Positions 23,830-31,964 of a stretch of 64,000 bases of DNA are shown one piece after another. Position numbers and translations under genes: made by a program. This DNA is from CAXBES01 sp963974915. Its GTDB lineage: Bacteria; Bacteroidota; Bacteroidia; Flavobacteriales; Flavobacteriaceae. The stretch is from the NCBI GenBank assembly GCA_963974915.1, contig CAXBES010000015.1:39074-103073 (forward strand), given 5' to 3'. The notes beneath the pieces are model-generated. The model was given only the letters and a program-made list of their open reading frames with translations. It ran no database searches and was not told the DNA's origin. How positions within the stretch are numbered: position 1 is the first letter of the stretch; each line of letters begins with the position of its first letter.

Positions 23830-25323
23830 ATGCAAGAACGTCATTACAAGACTGTTTTATATTTTATTATCGCGGCCATCGCTGTAACTCTGGTCATGCA
23901 GGTTTATTGGAATTATAAGAATTTTAAGACCGGCAAACAGCAACTAATCAATGAAGTTCAAATAAGTTTAGACAATGCCGTAGATAATTACTACGCTGCA
24001 CTTGCCGAAAAAAATCTTATCGGATTCTCGTTAAAAGATGAGAATCTTAAGCAGTTTGAAGCCGAAATGGAAGAAATGATGATTCAAATTGACAAGAAAG
24101 GCATCCCTCCAAAACACAAGATGAATGGTGACACCTTAAACACAGAGATGATCTCTATCTTTACAGGCACCGAAACAAACGGATTCGATACTATTTTAAA
24201 AAAAATTCAAATTGACCAATCTACAAAGAGTGAAGCCGTCCATATGATGTTAAAACAGGATACGACAGCTTCAAAAACGAATCCGTTATTAAAACTCACT
24301 TCGAAGGTGATCTGGGCGATTAAAGAAGACACATTAGATCTAAAAGCACTTGACACCTTAATCAATGAAGAATTGGCACGAAAAAAAATAGCGGTCGATT
24401 ATGGAATTGTTTTTACCGAAACTAATGGACATAAGCAAAGACTAAACAGCAACATTTCTTCCGAAAGCGCTTTAGTTACAGCGTCGAAATCCAGCTACCT
24501 TCCAAAAAACAGTAGTTTACAGTTGTTTTTTACAAATGAAACCTTAACTATCCTCACAAAAAACATTTTTGGTCTGCTCGCCTCATTTTTATTTGTTGGA
24601 GCTATCATAGGTTGTCTACTTTACCTACTTAAAATTATCAGGCAACAAAAGCAGTTAGCGGAAGTAAAAAATGACCTCATTAGTAATATTACCCATGAGT
24701 TTAAGACGCCTATCGCGACTATAGGAGCTGCTATGGAAGGTATACAGATGTTTAATTCTGAAAATGATCCGGAAAAGAGTTTACGCTATGCTAAAATTTC
24801 GAGTGAGCAGGTAGATAAATTGAATGGCATGGTTGAAAAACTATTGGAAACTGCCACATTAGACAGTGAAACACTTTCATTAGATCTGGAAGAAGTAGAT
24901 TTGGTTACCTTGCTTCAGAAAGCAGCGACGAAAGAAGTATTTGCTTCAGAAGGTAAATCGGTTACTTTCAACCCTTCCGAAGAAACGATACATGCCTGCG
25001 TTGATGTGTTTCATTTCGAAAACGCGATAAATAACATAATCGATAATGCCATAAAATACGGAGGGAAAGAAATTTCGGTGTCTATAGTATCGCTGAATAA
25101 TATAGAAATTAAGATCGTAGATAGTGGCAATTCTCTTTCCGAAGAAAACAAAAAACAGATCTTTGAAAAATTTTATAGAGTTCCTAAGGGAAATACACAC
25201 GATGTAAAAGGATTTGGAATAGGACTTTACTACACCAAAAAGATCATTGAAAAACACAATGGAACAATTACTGTAGAGGTCGCGGCTGATACTACATTTA
25301 AAATAACACTTCCTAATGTCTAG
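23830..25323 (+). CDS. Two-component sensor histidine kinase
   Basis: A 497-residue membrane kinase. Transmembrane segments lie at about 9-26 and 241-266, with a periplasmic sensor region of roughly 210 residues between them that I do not recognise. The cytoplasmic part has the phosphorylated His289 in NITHEFKTPIA, the N box NNIIDNAIKYGG and the G box GFGIGLYYTKKII. Its stop overlaps the regulator start by 8 bp. It faces two GLPGLI genes and a barrel gene, so it may sense envelope conditions linked to them. Confidence 0.92.
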   Translation: MQERHYKTVLYFIIAAIAVTLVMQVYWNYKNFKTGKQQLINEVQISLDNAVDNYYAALAEKNLIGFSLKDENLKQFEAEMEEMMIQIDKKGIPPKHKMNGDTLNTEMISIFTGTETNGFDTILKKIQIDQSTKSEAVHMMLKQDTTASKTNPLLKLTSKVIWAIKEDTLDLKALDTLINEELARKKIAVDYGIVFTETNGHKQRLNSNISSESALVTASKSSYLPKNSSLQLFFTNETLTILTKNIFGLLASFLFVGAIIGCLLYLLKIIRQQKQLAEVKNDLISNITHEFKTPIATIGAAMEGIQMFNSENDPEKSLRYAKISSEQVDKLNGMVEKLLETATLDSETLSLDLEEVDLVTLLQKAATKEVFASEGKSVTFNPSEETIHACVDVFHFENAINNIIDNAIKYGGKEISVSIVSLNNIEIKIVDSGNSLSEENKKQIFEKFYRVPKGNTHDVKGFGIGLYYTKKIIEKHNGTITVEVAADTTFKITLPNV

Positions 25324-25999
25324 CCAGGTCAAAATACTTTTAGCCGAAGACGAGCCGTCACTGGGACTTATTATAAAAGAAAGTCTGGAGACGAAAAATT
25401 TCGAAGTATGTTTTTGCAAAGACGGCTACGAAGCGATGAAGGCATTTCACAAAGAAAAGCCAGCAATTTTAGTTTTGGACGTAATGATGCCTAAAAAAGA
25501 CGGCTTCACTTTAGCAAAGGAAATTAGAGCATTGGATGCAGAGATCCCAATCATATTTTTGACGGCCAAATCTCAAACCAAAGATGTAGTTGAGGGGTTT
25601 AGCCTGGGTGGCAATGATTATTTAAAAAAACCCTTCAGTATGGAAGAGTTGATCGTTAGAATAAACAATTTATTGAAACGTAGAAATAATACGGCACAAG
25701 ACGAAAAAATCAAAATTGGCAATTATATTTTCGAATTTAAAAAGCAACAACTTCAATTTAGAAACAATGACCCAATTTCGCTAACGCATAGAGAGGCACA
25801 TTTACTCTTTCATCTTAGTAAAAACAGGAATAACGTATTAGACCGTTCTATGATTCTACAAAAATTATGGAAAAACGACGATTTTTTTAGCGGCCGGAGC
25901 ATGGATGTCTTTATTACAAAACTCAGGAAGAAACTTGCAATGGATAAGAGTATTCAGATCGTAAATGTACGCGGATTTGGGTATAAGCTTATTTGCTAA
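25316..25999 (+). CDS. OmpR/PhoB-family response regulator
   Basis: A 227-residue regulator with a receiver domain (acidic pocket Glu11-Asp12, phosphorylated Asp55 in LVLDVMMPKKDG, and the KPF lysine) and a C-terminal winged helix (SLTHREAHLLFHL ... VNVRGFGYKLIC). It overlaps the kinase gene by 8 bp, so the two form a cognate pair. The tandem GTTAA repeats upstream of the operon suit this class and suggest autoregulation. Confidence 0.93.
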   Translation: MSSQVKILLAEDEPSLGLIIKESLETKNFEVCFCKDGYEAMKAFHKEKPAILVLDVMMPKKDGFTLAKEIRALDAEIPIIFLTAKSQTKDVVEGFSLGGNDYLKKPFSMEELIVRINNLLKRRNNTAQDEKIKIGNYIFEFKKQQLQFRNNDPISLTHREAHLLFHLSKNRNNVLDRSMILQKLWKNDDFFSGRSMDVFITKLRKKLAMDKSIQIVNVRGFGYKLIC

Positions 26000-26032
26000 A
26001 TATCTTAGCATGCTTTTTGTATCTTGCATGAC

Positions 26033-26809
26033 ATGAGGCACCTCTTTTTCCTTATCTGTTTTTTTCCGTTACTCACAAGCGCTCAAGAAGTTAAAATTGT
26101 AGCCAATGTTACCCTTTTAGCAGATCAATTTATTGGGATAGACCCCTACAAGAACATTTATTATGTAAAGGACATGGTGCTGCATAAGCAAGGTTCGGAG
26201 GGCAATTATGTTTTTAATGACTTACAACTTGGGCAAATTTCTACCGTTGACATTATCAATCCGTTAAAAGTGGTCGTCTTTTATGAAGACACCAACACAG
26301 TGGTATTATTGGATAATAAGCTTAGTGAAATGGAACGGATTAATTTCAACAACCTTCCCGAGTTTATTAACGTTAGTACTGCCACAAATGCCGGAAGCAA
26401 CCAACTTTGGATCTTTAATATAGACACACAGCAACTTGAGTTATACAATTATCGCGATAATAGAAAGACCACTGTCTCTCAACCATTTTCGGGAAAATTG
26501 ATCTCACAAGCGAGTAATTTTAATTATTGTTATACGCTTACCGAAAAAAAATTAAGAGTTTTTAATATCTACGGAAGTATTCTTTCTGAAACAGATGCAG
26601 AAGGGTTTACAAAAATAGTGCAACACGAAAAAAACCTTGTCGCTCTAAAGCAAAACACCCTCTATCTCATAACCGAAAACACCATTAATCCGTTAAAAAT
26701 TCCGCTCTCCGAAAACCCAATAAAAGACTTGCAGCTTACCAAGGAATTCCTGTATATTTATGACGGAAATAAATTACACACTTTTTCACTAACCCTACCA
26801 AAGCAGTAA
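26033..26809 (+). CDS. Exported protein of unknown function, probable beta-propeller-like
   Basis: A 258-residue protein with a signal peptide (MRHLFFLICFFPLLTSAQ) followed by repeated short beta-rich units (DPYKNIYYVKD, NQLWIFNIDTQQLELYN, KKLRVFNIYG, KEFLYIYDGNKLHTFSL), as expected for a small propeller. I chose the ATG at 26033; a TTG nine bases upstream is in frame. I know no function. It stops 5 bp before the deoxynucleoside kinase gene, so the two are probably co-transcribed. Confidence 0.65.
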   Translation: MRHLFFLICFFPLLTSAQEVKIVANVTLLADQFIGIDPYKNIYYVKDMVLHKQGSEGNYVFNDLQLGQISTVDIINPLKVVVFYEDTNTVVLLDNKLSEMERINFNNLPEFINVSTATNAGSNQLWIFNIDTQQLELYNYRDNRKTTVSQPFSGKLISQASNFNYCYTLTEKKLRVFNIYGSILSETDAEGFTKIVQHEKNLVALKQNTLYLITENTINPLKIPLSENPIKDLQLTKEFLYIYDGNKLHTFSLTLPKQ

Positions 26810-26814
26810 GATTT

Positions 26815-27435
26815 ATGCACGTTGCGATTGCAGGAAATATTGGCTCCGGAAAAACTACTTTAACTCGTTTACTGGCAAAACACTACAAATGGAAAGCTCA
26901 CTATGAAGATGTAGAAGACAATCCGTATTTAGATGATTTTTACAATCAGATGGAGCGTTGGTCCTTCAATCTACAAGTATATTTTTTGAACAGCAGATTC
27001 CGTCAGGTTCTCGATATTCGCGAAAGTGGAAAGAATATTATTCAAGATCGCACCATCTACGAAGATGCTTACATTTTTGCTCCTAATTTGCATGCGATGG
27101 GTTTAATGACCAATAGAGACTATGAAAATTATCGTTCTCTTTTTGATCTAATGGAAAGTGTGACCAAAGGTCCGGATTTACTTATCTACCTGCGAAGTTC
27201 TATCCCAAATCTTGTAAATCAAATTCATAAGCGCGGTCGCGATTATGAAAACTCGATAAGCATCGAATATCTAAGCAGGCTAAATGAACGCTACGAGGCA
27301 TGGGTTCACGAATATGACAAAGGAAATCTTATTATTTTAGATGTCGATAGCCTGGATTTTGTCGACGATCCTGAACATCTGGGACAGGTAATTAATAAGA
27401 TTGACGCCGAGCTTCACGGTTTATTTAAACCTTAA
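26815..27435 (+). CDS. Deoxynucleoside kinase
   Basis: A 206-residue P-loop kinase (AGNIGSGKTTL, residues 6-16) of the deoxynucleoside kinase family. It has the substrate-site segments EDVEDNPYLDDFY and QDRTIYEDAYIFA, and the lid HKRGRDYENSI. It phosphorylates salvaged deoxynucleosides using ATP. The exact base preference cannot be read from the sequence. A nucleoside transporter and thyA lie further along the window. Confidence 0.88.
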   Translation: MHVAIAGNIGSGKTTLTRLLAKHYKWKAHYEDVEDNPYLDDFYNQMERWSFNLQVYFLNSRFRQVLDIRESGKNIIQDRTIYEDAYIFAPNLHAMGLMTNRDYENYRSLFDLMESVTKGPDLLIYLRSSIPNLVNQIHKRGRDYENSISIEYLSRLNERYEAWVHEYDKGNLIILDVDSLDFVDDPEHLGQVINKIDAELHGLFKP

Positions 27436-27584
27436 CATTTTCAAAACACATTCTAAATCTGCTATTGACGTTCTTTGCACTTTAAACAGAACGTTACAGA
27501 TTATTGTCGCAATTGCGATATGCAGAAAATAACGATGAAACTTAATAATAAATAAAGTAGATACCTGTTTACCCGGATAGCATT

Positions 27585-29615
27585 ATGGCATCACTATATA
27601 ATACAAAGCAATATCACAGAGATCTTTCCTGGCTTCGATTTAATCATAGGGTACTACAAGAAGCGTCAGATAAGAGGAATCCGTTGTATGAGCGAATTAA
27701 GTTCTTAGCCATATTCTCATCAAATCTTGATGAATTTTTTCGCGTTCGCGTTTCAGATATTAGGCAAATAAAGAATGTAGAAAAACCGCTTCGGAAAAAA
27801 CTTATTACCAAACCAAATAAAGTCCTTAAGGAAATTAAAACCCAGGTTCACCTGCAACAGGAAGAATTTGGAAAGATATTCGGTAACCAGATCATACCTG
27901 CTTTAGAACGGGAGGGCATCGTTCTAATTCATTCTAAACAGTTTTCGGCGACTCAGAAAGAAATTGCTAAAAGTTACTATAACGATACGCTTAAAGACAA
28001 ACTCGAACTTAAAAATTACCGATACGATACTAACGATGATGCTTTTGTAGAAAATGAAGCCTTGTATTTGGCGGGTGTGCTGAACGAAAAAGAGTTTCAG
28101 TTAGTCAAGATTCCAACAGACGAAGCACGTTTTTTCGTATTTCCAAAAATGAATGGGAAGCACTACATAACTTTTATCGATGATATTCTAAAATATAATC
28201 TTAGACAAACTCCACAAAAGGAAGAAAATGTTCTCTACTACGCATTAAAGATCTCACGAGATGCCGAACTTTACATTGAAGATGAATTTTCCGGTAATTT
28301 GAAGGAAAAAATAAAGAATTCGTTACCGAAACGAGAATTGGGTCAGGCGACACGTATCCTGATCGATTCGGAAGCACCTAAAAAACTTCAGGAAATCCTT
28401 AAAACAGCTCTCGATGTAACTAATGCAGATATCATTTTAGGAGGTAAATATCATAATTTTAAGGATTTTTTCAACTTCCCGAATCCTACATCTAAAAAGC
28501 TTTCGAACGAGAAATTGTCTCCCCTTCCGCACCCGCTACTCAAAAAAGAATCTATTTTCGAAGTGATTGAAGAGAAGGATCAATTAATTCATTATCCGTA
28601 TCAGTCTTACGAACCTGTAATAAGATTAATTGAAGCTGCAGCAGACGATCCTTTAACAACTCACCTTAAAATTACCATTTATCGATCTGCGAGTGAATCC
28701 CGATTAAACGATGCCATTACCAGAGCAGCTAAAAATGGTATTAATGTCACGGTTTTTATTGAGGTAAAAGCGCGATTTGACGAACGAAATAATTTAAAAT
28801 GGGGCGCTATTTTTGAAAAGCACGGCGCTAAGGTGATTTATAGCTATCCCGATATAAAAGTACATTCTAAAATTTTATATATAGAACGTAAAGGCGATGA
28901 AAAGCCACGGCGCTATGCTTATATCGCTACCGGAAATTTTAACGAAAAAACTGCTACGCTTTACACAGATTTCGGGTTAATGACCGCCCATCGTAAAATC
29001 ACCAAAGAGCTAAACAAAGTCTTTATGGTGTTAGAGCGTACGATCATAGTGCCGAAAACCAAAAGACTGCTAGTTTCTCCTTTTACCACTCGTGTGAAAT
29101 TCACTGAGATGGTGAATGACGAAATTGAACATGCCCTAAATGGAAATGATGCGTATATTCTCTTAAAGATGAATAGCCTGGAGGATAAAGACATGATCAA
29201 GCTCCTCTACAGAGCAAGTAATGCCGGAGTTAAGATCAAGCTACTCATTCGAGGTATTTGTTCGCTCATTCCAGGAATTAAAGGTCAGAGTGAAAACATA
29301 ACCGTTATTTCGGTTATCGATCGCTTTTTAGAGCATGGACGTGTGTATATTTTTGGAAATAATGGGGATGAAAAAGTTTACATCGGCTCGGCAGATTGGA
29401 TGACACGAAACCTCAATCACCGCATTGAAGTGGTAACACCAATCTACGACACAGATCATAAAAAAACCATTAAAGATTTACTTAATATTCAACTATCAGA
29501 TAATGTAAAGGCACGTATCATTGATGCTGATCAGAAAAATGAATATGTGAAAAACTCTAATAAAAAAGTGCAATCGCAATTGGCAACATATGAGTATTTT
29601 CAAGAACTCACTTAA
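27585..29615 (+). CDS. ppk1: Polyphosphate kinase 1
   Basis: A 676-residue PPK1, close to the E. coli length of 688, which builds inorganic polyphosphate from ATP. The N-terminal helical domain begins YHRDLSWLRFNHRVLQEA. The catalytic part contains IKVHSKILYIE with the phosphorylated histidine, YIATGNFNEKTA, and SADWMTRNLNHRIEV. Its last 8 bp overlap the end of the convergent App1-type gene. A 149-bp gap upstream holds a perfect TCGCAATTGCGA palindrome (27507-27518). Confidence 0.95.
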   Translation: MASLYNTKQYHRDLSWLRFNHRVLQEASDKRNPLYERIKFLAIFSSNLDEFFRVRVSDIRQIKNVEKPLRKKLITKPNKVLKEIKTQVHLQQEEFGKIFGNQIIPALEREGIVLIHSKQFSATQKEIAKSYYNDTLKDKLELKNYRYDTNDDAFVENEALYLAGVLNEKEFQLVKIPTDEARFFVFPKMNGKHYITFIDDILKYNLRQTPQKEENVLYYALKISRDAELYIEDEFSGNLKEKIKNSLPKRELGQATRILIDSEAPKKLQEILKTALDVTNADIILGGKYHNFKDFFNFPNPTSKKLSNEKLSPLPHPLLKKESIFEVIEEKDQLIHYPYQSYEPVIRLIEAAADDPLTTHLKITIYRSASESRLNDAITRAAKNGINVTVFIEVKARFDERNNLKWGAIFEKHGAKVIYSYPDIKVHSKILYIERKGDEKPRRYAYIATGNFNEKTATLYTDFGLMTAHRKITKELNKVFMVLERTIIVPKTKRLLVSPFTTRVKFTEMVNDEIEHALNGNDAYILLKMNSLEDKDMIKLLYRASNAGVKIKLLIRGICSLIPGIKGQSENITVISVIDRFLEHGRVYIFGNNGDEKVYIGSADWMTRNLNHRIEVVTPIYDTDHKKTIKDLLNIQLSDNVKARIIDADQKNEYVKNSNKKVQSQLATYEYFQELT

Positions 29616-30615
29616 TAAAGCCATTGGCTCTTGCGTGTTCAATTGCCTGTTCACTGCTTTCTACTAAAAGCGCCGGAGTTGATGTAAAACTTTCAAAAAG
29701 GCCTTTTATTCTCAACATTTTCTTCTTGTGTTTTACGCTTCTTAGATATATCGCTAAAATTCTCTTCGGAAAGCTCTCGGCAATTTCAATATAAATATCT
29801 GCGTCGTGCTCCCCACTATCACCAATCAGGATAAATTGGTTTTCAGGATACATATTTAAAATATTTACGATCTCTTTTTGCTTTTGAGGTTTTTCTTCGG
29901 AATCTTTTTTTCTGAATGGCCTCGGAAAGTCACGAAGTAATATTGGACCCTTAGGGAAATTGTTTTCGGTTAAAAAGTATTCGAGATAACGATAAAGATT
30001 CCATGGACTATGACTAACATAGAACACCGGATTGGCCTCTTCTCCCGATCTTCCTCTATGAAGCATATGGTAAAACTCTGAAGCGCCTTCTAAGGGTGCT
30101 CTACTTAACGCATTTTTGAAGAAAGTATTGAATACAAGTTTCAGTTTTAAAAACGATGCGACCCCCGTATGTAAGATCGTGTCATCAATATCACTGATTA
30201 TACCAAAGCTACTATTTGGCTTCGGAATCAAAACTTCGGCCGGAAAACGATTCTCATTGTTTATCACCCTTCCCGGATGAGGTTCGTCATAAGATACTTC
30301 GAACTGAAGCCAACCTTCCTCGTTAGTCATTGTTTTCAAGTTTTTAAGGATCTTTTTAAACTTAAAATAACCTTTTGAATTTGTTTCAGTATAAAAAAAT
30401 GTATTATCGGGTAATTTGATCTTGAGTTTGGTATGTGCCAGCTCATCTGTTTCAAAACGCTTAAACGAATTTTTCAGTAGACTAAAGAGACCCCGTTTGG
30501 TAAGGTCAATTTTTTCATCTTCCAGAGCTCTCCCACGTATGTATAGATTATTTGTATTTCCGTAGCTATGGAAAACAATAATCTGAAGGGGGTCTTTTTT
30601 AAACAGGTTAATCAT
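29608..30615 (-). CDS. App1-family (DUF2183) phosphatase domain protein
   Basis: A 335-residue protein with a HAD-like motif IISDIDDTILHTGV and a later ILIGDSGEHDADIY, as in App1/DUF2183 proteins related to yeast phosphatidate phosphatase App1. The N-terminal 130 residues form a separate domain (FHSYGNTNNLYIRGRAL). The substrate in bacteria is not known. It abuts the MgtC/DUF4010 gene (start at 30615, neighbour's end at 30616) and its 3' end overlaps ppk1. Confidence 0.8.
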   Translation of the reverse strand: MINLFKKDPLQIIVFHSYGNTNNLYIRGRALEDEKIDLTKRGLFSLLKNSFKRFETDELAHTKLKIKLPDNTFFYTETNSKGYFKFKKILKNLKTMTNEEGWLQFEVSYDEPHPGRVINNENRFPAEVLIPKPNSSFGIISDIDDTILHTGVASFLKLKLVFNTFFKNALSRAPLEGASEFYHMLHRGRSGEEANPVFYVSHSPWNLYRYLEYFLTENNFPKGPILLRDFPRPFRKKDSEEKPQKQKEIVNILNMYPENQFILIGDSGEHDADIYIEIAESFPKRILAIYLRSVKHKKKMLRIKGLFESFTSTPALLVESSEQAIEHARANGFIK

Positions 30616-31881
30616 TTAAAAATGCCAGGAATTGGGCCACAGCCACATAATTAGTAATCCGGTTGCAATAGAAATTCCGAAAGTAATTGCGATCCATTTG
30701 GTAAGTTGCTTTGTTCCCAGGATAGCTGCCATTACTCCTTTGAAAACCAAATTTGACAAAGATGCTAATAAAATTAACCGCCATCCGGTGGAGGTATCCA
30801 AACCATCATTTTTCATAAGTTGAGAAAGGGATAAGGTGATGGCATCAACATCTGTTAATCCACTAATTATCGCAACAGCATATAGTGCGTTATTCCCAAA
30901 TTCTTGTTTTGTAAAAGCCACTGCTAACAGTATTAATCCGTAGAGAAATCCAAATACCAATGCGCTTTTAAATTGCGCAGGGTTACTCGGTTCCGGCATT
31001 TCGTCATCATTGTTATCCTTATTAATAGAATAAAACAAGGCAACACTTAAACCCGCCATTATGATAAATTCGGCGATGAGAGGAGTCATGATCTGTGGTA
31101 ATTTCTCCGGAATTACCACTCCCACTTCTACTAAGACCCGAGCGAGTGCTATCGCAGAAGCGACCAATATAACGAAAGCGGCAATTTTACTAATAGATTT
31201 TGCGTCTGCTGTTTTGCGGGAATAACTAACAGTTGTAGCGGTACTACTAATTAAACCGCCTAAGATACCATTTGAAAGAATGCCGACTTTTTTTCCTAAA
31301 AACTTATAGATAAAATACCCAATAACGCTTATTCCTACGATAAGTGTGACCATTAACCAGATGTTTCTGGGATTAATAACATCTAAGGGTCCGTAAGTTT
31401 CATCGGGAAGAATAGGTAAGATCACTAAGGAAATACCGGCAAAGGTCATAATAGCCGCAAGATCCTTCTCTTCCAGCTTATCGATAAAGCCATGTAATCG
31501 TTCTTTTATATGTAGTAGGATCGCCATTGTTCCTCCCACGATCACAGCGATCACCTGATTACCCAGAACCAAGTAGGCACCAATAGCAAACATAAGTAAT
31601 GCGGCTACTTCGGTGGTCTGACCAATATCCGTCTCGCTAGTTCGTTTAATCTTAATGATATTTGCCATTATTAATAAGGCAGTGACCGCTATTCCGAAGA
31701 CAGGTAATAAATATGGATTCTCAAAATCACGAGTTAGCAATCCGGCAACCACCCCAAGGAGAGAGATAAGAGTAAAAGTTCTAACTCCAGCCATTTCGTG
31801 ATCAGACTTTTCTCTTTGCAAGCCGACCAGCATCCCGAGACCGAAGGCTATTCCTAAAGTGATTAAATCGTTGTAATCCAT
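30616..31881 (-). CDS. MgtC/SapB-DUF4010 family membrane protein
   Basis: A 421-residue polytopic protein with about 12 hydrophobic segments. The N-terminal part (LGIAFGLGMLVGLQREKSD, AGVRTFTLISLLG) is MgtC/SapB-like, and the rest (GGLISSTATTVSYSRK, ISGLTDVDAITLSLSQLMK) matches DUF4010. Its role is unknown; transport or an ion-homeostasis function is often guessed for the family. It sits between the App1-type gene and the hppA terminator. Confidence 0.8.
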   Translation of the reverse strand: MDYNDLITLGIAFGLGMLVGLQREKSDHEMAGVRTFTLISLLGVVAGLLTRDFENPYLLPVFGIAVTALLIMANIIKIKRTSETDIGQTTEVAALLMFAIGAYLVLGNQVIAVIVGGTMAILLHIKERLHGFIDKLEEKDLAAIMTFAGISLVILPILPDETYGPLDVINPRNIWLMVTLIVGISVIGYFIYKFLGKKVGILSNGILGGLISSTATTVSYSRKTADAKSISKIAAFVILVASAIALARVLVEVGVVIPEKLPQIMTPLIAEFIIMAGLSVALFYSINKDNNDDEMPEPSNPAQFKSALVFGFLYGLILLAVAFTKQEFGNNALYAVAIISGLTDVDAITLSLSQLMKNDGLDTSTGWRLILLASLSNLVFKGVMAAILGTKQLTKWIAITFGISIATGLLIMWLWPNSWHF

Positions 31882-31908
31882 AATACATCTAAGATACCAA
31901 TATCCACA

Positions 31909-31937
31909 AAAAAACCCTGCTCATAAGCAGGGTTTTA
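31909..31937 (-). terminator. Terminator after the membrane pyrophosphatase gene
   Basis: Stem AAAACCCTGC / GCAGGGTTTT with a 6-base loop, followed on the minus strand by a T run. It lies 28 bp after the hppA stop. Confidence 0.85.
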
Positions 31938-31964
31938 AAAATAATTTAACGTTCGTTGTAATTT

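Noticed and set aside
27507..27518. Perfect TCGCAATTGCGA palindrome upstream of ppk1
   Set aside because: It is a single 12-bp palindrome without a nearby regulator gene, second copy or clear promoter overlap. It may be chance.
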